From Zwartia vadi (GTDB taxonomy: Bacteria; Pseudomonadota; Gammaproteobacteria; Burkholderiales; Burkholderiaceae_B): a stretch of DNA of 64,000 nucleotides. The notes beneath the pieces are model-generated. The model made no database searches and was not told the origin of the DNA. It was given only the letters and a program-made list of their open reading frames with translations. Of the stretch, positions 27,215 through 34,931 are shown in pieces (the first letter of the stretch is position 1; the number at the start of each line of letters is the position of its first letter). The stretch spans positions 1 through 64,000 of the forward strand of contig NZ_JAUHHE010000016.1 of NCBI RefSeq assembly GCF_030410375.1, read 5' to 3'. The position numbers were made by a program, and so were the translations under genes.

Positions 27215-28537
27215 ATGCGCTTAAAAATTCTCCTCTTTCCAAATCTAACGGCATGCGTCGCAAAGCCTGAAAAGCTCACGAGGCTGAAAACATTCTCGAT
27301 ACTCGTCGCGATCACAGCGGCAATCGCAAATCCGGATTTTGCCCATGCGCAAGCTCAGGCTCCGCTTCAAAATGATGCCCGTCAGTGGCGCAATGCAAAT
27401 TCAGATATCGGCCGCTACACCCGAGGACATATCGATCTGCTCAAGGCAGAGCGCGGAAAAATCGCGGTCGATCCAAATTTAGCACTCAAGACGTACAAAG
27501 AAGATCCGGCAGCTCCGGTCCTATCCGAGCAGGCTGCCCGCAAAGCTGTTCTGACACTGCACGCCGATCTTCTCTCCGGTCTTGCGATTAGTGGCCCGGA
27601 AAAATTCGCCAGGGATTCTCAGCTATTAAACGTTCTACAGACTACTCAAAAACTCTGGATTGAAGCGGTCGCCGCCAAAGAGCAGCTGAAGATTCAACAA
27701 CGCATCGCTGACGCTTCGAGCGTCTCGCTTGAGCTCGCCAGACGCATGGAAAAGGTGGGCAACTGGGGCCGCAACCGACTCGTGGATATCGAGATCACTT
27801 ATCAGACTTCCCGTAACCAACTATTGCTCGCCGAACAAGCCGCATTAAATGCTCGACAAAAACTGTTCTCACAAATCGGATCGGAACAATGGCGTTTACC
27901 TGACGAGTTGCCTAAACCGCTCAGCGCGGACGCCCTCTCCGAACTATTGACGCCTTTTGAGCAGCAACTTTCCGAATTGCTTGCCCGTCATCCACAATAC
28001 AGTCTAGTGGAGAAAGAGGCTCAATATTATGAGCGCATCGTGGGTCCCGGCATGCTCGAACAATGGAACCATCAGCTTGACTCAATTCTGAGTGAAAGCA
28101 CGAGTTGGACGGCCAGAATCCCGACACTCGATCGCACCAAAATACTTTGGAATCATGATCTGGACAAAGCCATCAAAGCACGCGCCGAAGCGCTGCGTAT
28201 GCACATCAAAACTAAATCTGATCTCCAGCAAGCGCGCGCCCATTTGCGCGCGGCCCACACACAAGCTACTGACATTTTTCACAAGTTGCAGCAGCTCTTT
28301 GCGAATGCTGAGGATGAGGCACTGATGCGTTACAACGGCATGTTCATCAGCACGTGGGATTTGATTGCAAAAGCCCAAGCAAAAATGCAGTCCGAACTCG
28401 CCGTATCACAAGCCAAGCAATCATTCTGGATCGCCTTGGCAGATATGCGCGCCTTTCTGGCTGGCGCACCCTATGCAGGCCCAGGGAGCAATATTGGCGG
28501 TCCGGAAAGCAACACATCCCCAGGCAAAGGCCATTAG
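27215..28537 (+). CDS. TolC-family outer-membrane protein of the copper operon
   Basis: This outer-membrane efflux factor-like protein has about 440 residues. An N-terminal signal-like segment (about 25-50) precedes a domain with long helices (LNARQKLFSQIGSEQWRLPD and flanking repeats) typical of the TolC periplasmic barrel. Two starts are possible, ATG 27215 and GTG 27200; neither is strongly supported. No CusA (RND pump) or CusB (adaptor) gene is next to it. It may pair with a transporter elsewhere or act with the periplasmic oxidase and carriers that follow. Confidence 0.75.
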   Translation: MRLKILLFPNLTACVAKPEKLTRLKTFSILVAITAAIANPDFAHAQAQAPLQNDARQWRNANSDIGRYTRGHIDLLKAERGKIAVDPNLALKTYKEDPAAPVLSEQAARKAVLTLHADLLSGLAISGPEKFARDSQLLNVLQTTQKLWIEAVAAKEQLKIQQRIADASSVSLELARRMEKVGNWGRNRLVDIEITYQTSRNQLLLAEQAALNARQKLFSQIGSEQWRLPDELPKPLSADALSELLTPFEQQLSELLARHPQYSLVEKEAQYYERIVGPGMLEQWNHQLDSILSESTSWTARIPTLDRTKILWNHDLDKAIKARAEALRMHIKTKSDLQQARAHLRAAHTQATDIFHKLQQLFANAEDEALMRYNGMFISTWDLIAKAQAKMQSELAVSQAKQSFWIALADMRAFLAGAPYAGPGSNIGGPESNTSPGKGH

Positions 28538-28542
28538 AAATC

Positions 28543-29991
28543 ATGGAACGTAGAGACTTTATTCATCAAGCCCTGCTGGGTCTGGCCGGCACCGTCACCG
28601 CCACGACAGTTGGAAAACATGCGCTTGCGAGCGTGCCTGAACCGATTTACCAACCCAGCGCAGCGACCGCCCCACCTTGGCGCGGACCAGAAACCGAGGG
28701 ATCTGAAGCGCGCTACCGCCCTGTCGTCACACTCAACGGTTGGACACTTCCTTATCGAATGAACGAGGGTGTCAAAGAGTTCCACCTTGTCGCTGAGCCC
28801 GTCGTCAGGGAAATGTCGCCGGGCTTTAAGGTCAACATGTGGGGCTATAACGGACAAAGCCCGGGTCCCACGATCGAAGTTGTCGAAGGCGATCGGGTCC
28901 GTATTTTTGTCACCAACCGTTTACCCGAAAAAACCACGATTCACTGGCACGGTCAGAGGCTTCCGAATGGCATGGATGGCGTTAGTGGTTTGAATCAGCC
29001 CCCTATTCCAGTGGGCAAAACCTTTGTGTATGAATTTGTCGCCAAACGGCCGGGGACATTTATGTATCACCCCCATGCCGATGAGATGACACAAATGGCC
29101 ATGGGGATGATGGGCTTTTGGGTCACGCACCCCAAAGCGCCACATCCGCTCATTAATGAAGTCGATCGCGACTATTGCATTCTGCTCAATGCCTTTGATG
29201 TTGAGCCTGGCAGCAAAACGCCCAAAGTCAACACCATGCTCGACTTCAATATCTGGGCTTTCAACAGCAGAGTGTACCCAGGCCTGTCTCCAATGGTGGC
29301 AAAACTTGGCGACCGCGTGCGCATCAGGATTGGCAACCTGACCATGACAAACCACCCTTTCCATGTGCACGGGATAGAGTTTGAAGTCACGGGGACAGAC
29401 GGGGGGCCTGTCCCAGTGACAGCCCGCTGGCCGGAAGTGACCGCCGATATCGCGGTGGGCCAAATGCGTCAGATCGAATTTATCGCCGATGAACCAGGCG
29501 ACTGGGCTGTGCATTGTCACAAAAGTCACCACACTATGGGCGCGATGGGTCACGACGTTCCCACCATGATTGGCATCAACCATCAAGGCTTAGTCGGCCG
29601 TCTGCAAAAAGTAGTACCGGACTACATGGTGATGGGTGAGCGCGGTATGTACGATATGAAAGAGATGGAAATGGAGCTTCCGCCCAACACGATTCCCATG
29701 ATGACAGGCACGGGGCCTTATGGCCCAATCGGCATGGGCGGAATGTTCACGACACTCAAAGTGCGCGAAGATCTCAAACCCGATGACTACTCAGACCCGG
29801 GCTGGTACAAACAGCCCGCTGGCACGCAAGCATATGAATACAAAGGTCCGACGCCTCCAGTCACGAGAGGCAATCCCCCGCAGTCGGGCTCTTCATCACC
29901 CGGCATGCAGCCCTCTGTTTCTTCACCCGACCCAAACAATGCCCAGGTGCGCAAACCCAATCCATCCGGAAACGGCACACACAAACACTGA
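28543..29991 (+). CDS. Tat-exported multicopper oxidase (CopA/CueO-like)
   Basis: The 482-residue periplasmic oxidase probably oxidises Cu(I) to the less toxic Cu(II). It starts MERRDFIHQALLGLAG, a twin-arginine signal (Arg3-Arg4). The copper ligands are complete: HWHGQRLPNGMDGV, YHPHADEMTQ, HPFHVHGIEF and HCHKSHHTMGAMGH, giving type 1, 2 and 3 sites. A Met/His-rich stretch follows these, and a Pro/Ser/Gly-rich tail (about 430-482) ends in HKH. ATG 28543 lies five bases after the TolC-like stop; a longer upstream frame overlaps that gene and lacks the Tat start. Confidence 0.92.
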   Translation: MERRDFIHQALLGLAGTVTATTVGKHALASVPEPIYQPSAATAPPWRGPETEGSEARYRPVVTLNGWTLPYRMNEGVKEFHLVAEPVVREMSPGFKVNMWGYNGQSPGPTIEVVEGDRVRIFVTNRLPEKTTIHWHGQRLPNGMDGVSGLNQPPIPVGKTFVYEFVAKRPGTFMYHPHADEMTQMAMGMMGFWVTHPKAPHPLINEVDRDYCILLNAFDVEPGSKTPKVNTMLDFNIWAFNSRVYPGLSPMVAKLGDRVRIRIGNLTMTNHPFHVHGIEFEVTGTDGGPVPVTARWPEVTADIAVGQMRQIEFIADEPGDWAVHCHKSHHTMGAMGHDVPTMIGINHQGLVGRLQKVVPDYMVMGERGMYDMKEMEMELPPNTIPMMTGTGPYGPIGMGGMFTTLKVREDLKPDDYSDPGWYKQPAGTQAYEYKGPTPPVTRGNPPQSGSSSPGMQPSVSSPDPNNAQVRKPNPSGNGTHKH

Positions 29992-30019
29992 TTCATCTCG
30001 CTTATCGAGGCTTAACATC

Positions 30020-30520
30020 ATGATAAAAATCTTCGCTCCACTCCTCATCGGCCTATCTGTTTCATCCATCACGCTTCCCGCACTGGCTCATCAGGCCGGC
30101 CACAAGGGCCATCACGCCATGCCGAAAGAGCAAAAAGAATGGGGCATCGGAGGCGATGCGCAAGCTGTCACGCGTACGATCGAAATCACTATGCTCGACA
30201 CCATGCGTTTTGTTCCTGACCAGATTACAGTCAAGCAAGGCGAGACTGTGCGACTGACCGTCAAAAACGTCGGTAAAGTCATGCATGAATTGGTGATTGG
30301 CACCAAACAAGAACTCGACACACATGCTGAAATGATGAAAAAACACCCGAACATGGAACATGATGAGCCTTATATGGCACACGTTTCTCCCGGCAAAAGT
30401 GCTGACATCATCTGGAACTTTAATCGCGCAGGTCAATTCGATTTTGCTTGCCTGTTACCCGGTCATTATGAAGCGGGCATGGTAGGCAAGATCACCGTTC
30501 TTGCAGGAGCTCAAAAATGA
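30020..30520 (+). CDS. Plastocyanin/azurin-like cupredoxin
   Basis: The 166-residue periplasmic blue-copper protein has a signal peptide of about 24 residues followed by His-rich HQAGHKGHHAM. The fold carries the copper ligands His in KVMHELVIG, then Cys and His in FACLLPGHYEAGM (C-x-x-x-x-H-x-x-x-x-M). GAGG lies ten bases before the ATG at 30020. It lies between the oxidase and the CusF-like gene and probably carries copper or electrons for the oxidase. Confidence 0.88.
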   Translation: MIKIFAPLLIGLSVSSITLPALAHQAGHKGHHAMPKEQKEWGIGGDAQAVTRTIEITMLDTMRFVPDQITVKQGETVRLTVKNVGKVMHELVIGTKQELDTHAEMMKKHPNMEHDEPYMAHVSPGKSADIIWNFNRAGQFDFACLLPGHYEAGMVGKITVLAGAQK

Positions 30521-30813
30521 ACGTCAATGAATCGATAATTAAATTGTCCTTTTTCCTCGGCGCGCTGGCTGTCAGTGGCAGTGCATTTGCTCAAGCAATG
30601 GCGGAGGGAGTCGTCAGGCGTATCGATTTGGACAATAACAAAATCACCATTCGACATGGTGAAATTAAAGCGCTCGACATGCCTCCGATGACAATGGTGT
30701 TTGTGGCGAAACAACCCGCTGAACTCAAAAAAGTCGCTCCCGGGGACACGATAATGTTTGAGGCGTTTGAAGCAAATGGTCAATATTCCGTGGGGAAAAT
30801 ACAGAAAAAATAA
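30517..30813 (+). CDS. CusF-like periplasmic copper-binding protein
   Basis: The 98-residue protein has a signal peptide of about 25 residues and one PF11604-type OB domain. The block IRHGEIKALDMPPMTMVFVAK contains the His and two Met copper ligands of CusF (H, then M-P-P-M). It overlaps the cupredoxin gene by four bases and is the last gene of the operon. CusF normally hands Cu(I)/Ag(I) to CusB, which is absent here, so it may serve the oxidase or buffer copper. Confidence 0.9.
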   Translation: MNVNESIIKLSFFLGALAVSGSAFAQAMAEGVVRRIDLDNNKITIRHGEIKALDMPPMTMVFVAKQPAELKKVAPGDTIMFEAFEANGQYSVGKIQKK

Positions 30814-30837
30814 ATTTCCCCCACGCTACTCAGACAG

Positions 30838-31593
30838 TCACGACTGGATCGAGTCGGGATCATCGAGAAAGGACTGAGCCCGTAGCGTCACAACTAAAGT
30901 GTCACGCCAGCCATTTTGTCCATCGGGCTGGATCGGTGTTGTTTCGTGAATCACGCGCTCGTCATCAAGTATCAACACAGACCATGGCTCTGTCAATGTA
31001 AAGCGCTGTCCGAAAGGCGTCGCCATGTCGAACACCCGAGTCTCTCCGCCTTTAATGTGATGGCGCCCGACCAAAAACACTGCGACGAGGTGCACACCAT
31101 CGCGGTGCGCACCCTCGGGAGTAGGACGACCGATGCCATCTGCCGTATCTATTCGAAACTGATGCGCCTCGGCGAACCAAGTCTGCTCACCATACAATTC
31201 GCTCGCCACGCGACCGAGAAAACGCAGCAAAGCCTGCCAGGCAGATGACTGCGAAACTTGCGTCTCTACAGGCTCAAACCAGCGATGCATGCCTCCATGC
31301 AAAGCGTTATATGAGAGCGGTTGCCAGTGCGCACGATGTGCGACAGTTGAAATCTGCTCGCCATGGATGATGTAGCTGCTGTGACGCCGGTAACGATAAC
31401 GACCACCATCTTTGAGATATTCGTCCGGCGCCAAATTCGTCCAAGTCTGCTCGAGAGAATCCAATGCATCCAAGCTCGCGCCGCTGAGCTGCGCCACACT
31501 CTGAGGGCTCAAGACAGCAAAACCCTGTTTTTTAATTGTTTCGGTGAGCGCAGATGCCGCAGTGAGCGGCGGTTGTAATGTTTGAATGGACAT
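30838..31593 (-). CDS. 2-oxoglutarate/Fe(II) dioxygenase (PF10014 family)
   Basis: The 251-residue protein belongs to the family that includes the L-isoleucine 4-hydroxylase. The metal triad is visible as HRDGVH (His-x-Asp) and a later His in ERVIHETTP; the GGETRVFD segment lies between. ATG 31593 is preferred to the TTG at 31608, with GAGAG upstream. It is the last gene of the Rrf2-DUF2805-Cys-rich operon. The substrate, probably a free amino acid, is inference. Confidence 0.82.
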   Translation of the reverse strand: MSIQTLQPPLTAASALTETIKKQGFAVLSPQSVAQLSGASLDALDSLEQTWTNLAPDEYLKDGGRYRYRRHSSYIIHGEQISTVAHRAHWQPLSYNALHGGMHRWFEPVETQVSQSSAWQALLRFLGRVASELYGEQTWFAEAHQFRIDTADGIGRPTPEGAHRDGVHLVAVFLVGRHHIKGGETRVFDMATPFGQRFTLTEPWSVLILDDERVIHETTPIQPDGQNGWRDTLVVTLRAQSFLDDPDSIQS

Positions 31594-31614
31594 TTTACTC
31601 TCGGTCAAGAGAGC

Positions 31615-31761
31615 CTAGTTGTCTGAACCGGGCTCTTGGGGGGTGGGCGCCGGGGTGTCAAAACACATTTTTTCACCATCCCAACGCTGACCACACCAGC
31701 ATACCCCTTCCTCGTTAATGATACAGGTCCCTGACCCGCAACACCTATGATCTTCTTGCAT
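31615..31761 (-). CDS. Cysteine-rich miniprotein, 48 residues
   Basis: The short protein contains CCGSGTC and CWCGQRWDGEKMC, six cysteines within about 30 residues, and a Pro-rich tail. The pattern suggests a metal-binding or disulfide-knotted protein; no signal peptide is seen. Two adjacent ATGs exist at 31764 and 31761, with GGAAAA upstream. I do not recognise a named family. It sits between DUF2805 and the dioxygenase in one operon. Confidence 0.65.
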   Translation of the reverse strand: MQEDHRCCGSGTCIINEEGVCWCGQRWDGEKMCFDTPAPTPQEPGSDN

Positions 31762-31786
31762 CATTTTTCCAATATATTGATTTGAA

Positions 31787-32056
31787 TCAACGCCGTCTGG
31801 CAGGCTGACCCAGCGAAGCAGTGTGTCGATCACCTGCATTCATCTCTGCAGGACGCCGGGAGGCATGTTTCGTTACGCGTCCGGTTACCCGGACACGCCA
31901 CATCTTATAAGAAGAATACTTTAGATGTGCTCGCATCAGAGCCTTGACTGCAGACTCGTTGAGTCCGAACTGACGCTTGATCGCCTCAAAGGGCGTACGA
32001 TCTTCCCACGCCATCTCGATGATTCTTGAGATTTCGCTCTGTGTCTGCGTAGTCAT
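31787..32056 (-). CDS. DUF2805 (TIGR03643) family protein
   Basis: The 89-residue small basic protein has the family core MAWEDRTPFEAIKRQFGLNE, followed by AVKALMRAHLKYSSYKMWRVRV. It looks like a helix-turn-helix-like domain of unknown function. Homologues commonly occur near photolyase and light-stress genes. The start at 32056 lies 71 bases inside the end of the Rrf2 gene in another frame. A later start at 32014 would still overlap. This is an unusually long same-strand overlap. Confidence 0.8.
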   Translation of the reverse strand: MTTQTQSEISRIIEMAWEDRTPFEAIKRQFGLNESAVKALMRAHLKYSSYKMWRVRVTGRVTKHASRRPAEMNAGDRHTASLGQPARRR

Positions 32057-32528
32057 TCTCTTGCCCCAGCGCTTGAAGCGCTAACGTATCCAATACAGGC
32101 TTGAAGTCTTCCGCGGCCAACTCCAAATCGAGTAGGAAATCGATTTCGCCGGGACGACCAAGCAACTTCACGAGTGGTACGGACTTCAAAAATTCATTCT
32201 TAATGTGCTCGTATTCGGCTTCAAGCCAAGCCGTCACATGGCCATTCTCGCTGGGCTCAGCAGGTGGCAAATCAGAACCGCCAAAAATCGAAACAACATC
32301 CCAAACACTCAAACCCGTTAAATCTCCATCAAAACGATGACCACCGCGAGGTCCGCGGTTCGATTTCAACAATTGGCGAGTACGCAAACCTTTCAGCAAA
32401 TTCTCTACATAGGAGACCGACAAGTCGAGATGTCGGGCAAGGTCTTGTGTAGTCAGAGCCTCACCGTTAGGCAACCCGGCGAGCAGTACGACAAGGCTCA
32501 GAGCATGCTTGGATTCGTTGGCGCTCAT
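31986..32528 (-). CDS. Rrf2-family transcriptional regulator
   Basis: The 180-residue protein has the N-terminal winged helix of the Rrf2/IscR family, with LTTQDLARHLDLSVSYVENLLKGLR and GPRGGHRF. It lacks the three cysteines that hold the Fe-S cluster in IscR and NsrR, so any signal must act by another route. I choose ATG 32528 (MSANES), because upstream codons to 32567 lack a site. It heads the operon with DUF2805, the Cys-rich protein and the dioxygenase. 11-bp repeats lie upstream. Confidence 0.85.
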   Translation of the reverse strand: MSANESKHALSLVVLLAGLPNGEALTTQDLARHLDLSVSYVENLLKGLRTRQLLKSNRGPRGGHRFDGDLTGLSVWDVVSIFGGSDLPPAEPSENGHVTAWLEAEYEHIKNEFLKSVPLVKLLGRPGEIDFLLDLELAAEDFKPVLDTLALQALGQENDYADTERNLKNHRDGVGRSYAL

Positions 32529-32582
32529 AATGCATCCTTTATCATTTGACGAGTAGGTTTGAAACAATAATATACGTTAATT

Positions 32583-32604
32583 TCTATTCATTTCCTGTTC
32601 ATTT
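32583..32604 (+). promoter_or_regulatory. 11-bp direct repeat pair, Rrf2-proximal
   Basis: TCTATTCATTT and CCTGTTCATTT lie exactly 11 bases apart, 55 bases upstream of the Rrf2 start. They share a TTCAtT core with the pair at 32645-32666. Eleven-base direct repeats are the sites bound by CarH/LitR-type MerR proteins, and such a gene is adjacent. Confidence 0.5.
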
Positions 32605-32644
32605 TAATAAAAAACTATTTAAATAAGATAAAAATATGCTGTAA

Positions 32645-32674
32645 TCTATTCAATATCTATTCAATTATTCAAAT
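32645..32674 (+). promoter_or_regulatory. 11-bp direct repeats, MerR-proximal
   Basis: TCTATTCAATA and TCTATTCAATT follow one another with no gap, and a third ATTCAAAT lies at 32667-32674 out of the 11-base phase. The MerR/LitR-like start is 20 bases after the second unit. The core is that of the pair at 32583-32604. This is a probable autoregulatory operator. Confidence 0.55.
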
Positions 32675-32686
32675 TTCGTCTCGTTC

Positions 32687-33676
32687 ATGACATCAGACTC
32701 AAAAAAGCATCATTACCGAATCGGTGCAATCTCCAAACTCGCAGGCATTCCTGTACCGACGCTTCGTGTCTGGGAATCTCGTTACGCCGCCTTTACTCCA
32801 GTCAAAACCGAGGGGCAGCACAGGCTCTATGGCGAGGAGGATCTGCTGCGCGCGACGCTCATCAAACAACTTTGCGACGAAGGCCATGCGATCAGCACGA
32901 TCGCAAACCTCAACGCACAGGCCTTGAGCCAACTCCACAACAAACATCGACTAGTCAATCCCCCAGAGACGATCCTGCAGCGCGCTCAAACGGTCAAAAT
33001 CGCTGTTATTGGTCTGGGGCTGGCAGGGCGTGTTGAAGCGAAAGGTTTTGCGCTCAATTTGCCCGACAAGGGCATTGAGGTGGTCCATATCTTTAATGAC
33101 CTGGAAAGTGCCAAAACAGGCGATTTTGAGCATCCTGCCGAGATTCTCCTGATCAAGGTCAATACACTGCATGAAATCGTCCTGCGCGATATTGAAACCA
33201 TTGCAAATAAAAATCGCGCAACCAACCAAAACCTCAACACGCAGATCATCGTGCTATATAACTACGGACGAGAGCACGTTGCACATACGATGCGCGCGGC
33301 TGGCATGCTTGTTCGACGAGAGCCCATCACCGACTTTGATCTCGCGGAACTGATCAGCTCCGTGCTGATGGTGGATGCCAAGCACTCCCTTCGCGATGTC
33401 ACACCAGGCGCGATGATTCCGGCTCGAAAATATTCCGATGAGACACTCAGCAGAGTCGCGGGCATCTCAACCAATGTATTGTGCGAGTGCCCTCGCCACG
33501 TTGCGGAGATCATCACACAACTTGCAAGCTTTGAGCAGTACAGTCAAGAATGTCTGAATAAAAGTGCCGAGGATTCACAACTGCACGCTTACCTGACTGC
33601 CGTGTCTGGATCGGCCCGGGCCTTGTTTGAACATGCACTGGAAAAAGTCGCGCAACATGAGGGAATTGAATTATGA
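32687..33676 (+). CDS. MerR-family regulator, LitR/CarH-like
   Basis: The 329-residue regulator has an N-terminal MerR helix-turn-helix (IGAISKLAGIPVPTLRVWESRY) and helices to about residue 90. A C-terminal region of about 240 residues resembles the position of the cobalamin domain in LitR/CarH. The DxHxxG-type cobalamin-binding motif is not seen; instead there is VIGLGLAGRVEAKG and a CECPRH motif near 266. It may be a vitamin-independent LitR relative. 11-bp repeats precede it. It overlaps the DUF2237 gene by four bases and is divergent from the Rrf2 operon. Confidence 0.78.
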   Translation: MTSDSKKHHYRIGAISKLAGIPVPTLRVWESRYAAFTPVKTEGQHRLYGEEDLLRATLIKQLCDEGHAISTIANLNAQALSQLHNKHRLVNPPETILQRAQTVKIAVIGLGLAGRVEAKGFALNLPDKGIEVVHIFNDLESAKTGDFEHPAEILLIKVNTLHEIVLRDIETIANKNRATNQNLNTQIIVLYNYGREHVAHTMRAAGMLVRREPITDFDLAELISSVLMVDAKHSLRDVTPGAMIPARKYSDETLSRVAGISTNVLCECPRHVAEIITQLASFEQYSQECLNKSAEDSQLHAYLTAVSGSARALFEHALEKVAQHEGIEL

Positions 33677-34035
33677 ATGTATTGGGAACTGAACTCATCG
33701 CCTGCTCCTACGACCCGCTAACAGGCTATTTCAGGGACGGCTGTTGCAATACTCAAGCAGATGATGTGGGCTCCCACGTCATTTGCGCAAAAATGACTCA
33801 GGAGTTTCTTGAGTTTTCTAAACAGCGTGGCAACGATTTGACGACGCCGATGCCCCACTATCGCTTTCCGGGCCTCAAGCCGGGAGATCGTTGGTGTCTT
33901 TGCGCGCTCAGATGGAAAGAGGCCTTCGAGGCCGGCGTGGCGCCACAGGTCTTTCTAGAGTCCACACACAAACGCGCGCTGGATTTCGTTTCTCTAGAAT
34001 GGTTGCAGTCTTGTGCAGCGCCAAGCCGAACATAG
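33673..34035 (+). CDS. DUF2237 family protein
   Basis: The 120-residue protein has the DUF2237 pattern: NVLGTELIACSYDPLTGYFRDGCC, VICAKMTQEFLEFSK, and PGDRWCLCALRWKEAFEAG. It has six cysteines, including the CC and CLC clusters. Function is unknown, and homologues are frequent in Proteobacteria with light or oxidative stress genes. The start overlaps the MerR-like stop by four bases, so the two are coupled. Confidence 0.85.
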   Translation: MNVLGTELIACSYDPLTGYFRDGCCNTQADDVGSHVICAKMTQEFLEFSKQRGNDLTTPMPHYRFPGLKPGDRWCLCALRWKEAFEAGVAPQVFLESTHKRALDFVSLEWLQSCAAPSRT

Positions 34036-34054
34036 CGTTTTGATTTTCGTTCGA

Positions 34055-34759
34055 TTACTTTGCTTGTGAGTCCTTGACTAGCGACATAAACCGGTCAAAG
34101 ATCGCACCGAGCTGTTCGTTCTCCTCAGCGCCCGCGATAAGTGCATCAACGTCCTTGCCCTCGGCTAGAAACCAATCGCGATTTTTTTCAAGAAACTGAC
34201 AGATTTGAGTGCGATCCATTTCCGGATGGGGTTGAATCCCCCAAACTGGACCATGCTTCCATTTCCAAATCTGATTGCCACAATCACCATTGCGGGCCAA
34301 GATCAGCATATCGGGGTGATCAGCCTTGATTTCATCTCCATGCCAATGAAAAGTCCGAACAAGTTTAGGAAAGTCTTTGGTCAAAGGATCGTTTTTGGCA
34401 GCCTCTGTAAATTCAACCTCCGAATACCCTGTATTCCGTGATCCGCGTTTAAACACTTGATCACGCCCCATCAGGGCCGAGGCCAGCAGCTGACTCCCAA
34501 AGCACAAGCCCAGCATCGGCACCTGTGCATGAGCCAGTTGACGCACCGAGTCATGGGCTCGATCCACCCACTCTTCCTGGTCGTAGGCCCCCGCCACGCT
34601 TGCACCGACGAAGACGCCAGAGAAATCTGTCGTTTCAGGAAACTCGCCTACATTCGTTCGGAATTCCACCAAAGGCAAGCCGCTATTACGAATGGCGCGA
34701 TCAAAGCGAGTCGCAGGTTGTTGGATATGCCAGTTGTTAAGATAGGCGAAAGGCTTCAT
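34055..34759 (-). CDS. Class I glutamine amidotransferase domain protein
   Basis: The 234-residue stand-alone GATase1 domain of GMP-synthase type has its nucleophile Cys in GLCFGSQLLA and a His-Pro-Glu triad in GIQPHPEMD. Such proteins hydrolyse glutamine or, in related families, gamma-glutamyl substrates. No synthetase partner is adjacent, so the acceptor is unknown. It ends 19 bases from the DUF2237 stop (convergent), and its start faces gap across 172 bases. Confidence 0.85.
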   Translation of the reverse strand: MKPFAYLNNWHIQQPATRFDRAIRNSGLPLVEFRTNVGEFPETTDFSGVFVGASVAGAYDQEEWVDRAHDSVRQLAHAQVPMLGLCFGSQLLASALMGRDQVFKRGSRNTGYSEVEFTEAAKNDPLTKDFPKLVRTFHWHGDEIKADHPDMLILARNGDCGNQIWKWKHGPVWGIQPHPEMDRTQICQFLEKNRDWFLAEGKDVDALIAGAEENEQLGAIFDRFMSLVKDSQAK

Positions 34760-34878
34760 GCCAAAGTGCTCCGGAAATCTATGATCGGGTATGGAAAGAC
34801 TGCGCCTGAATCATAGCGCGGTTGATACCCGCCCTCAGAGCCTTGTCATGAATTTGCAATCTGCATGGTTTATAAATT

Positions 34879-34898
34879 TATTCACGGTTATTTGAATA
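34879..34898. promoter_or_regulatory. Dyad upstream of gap-arsJ, possible ArsR-type operator
   Basis: TATTCA, eight bases, TGAATA is a perfect dyad 34 bases before the gap ATG. The size and AT-rich flanks resemble operators of ArsR-family repressors. No arsR gene is in the window, so the regulator would act from elsewhere. It is a weak candidate. Confidence 0.35.
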
Positions 34899-34931
34899 GA
34901 TTGCTAAATACATGCAAATGAGGAATCAAAA

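Noticed and set aside
28921-29586. Long open frame on the minus strand (221 codons) inside the multicopper oxidase gene
   Set aside because: It is antisense to a well-supported gene, His-rich only because it mirrors the oxidase, and has no ribosome binding site or recognisable domain.
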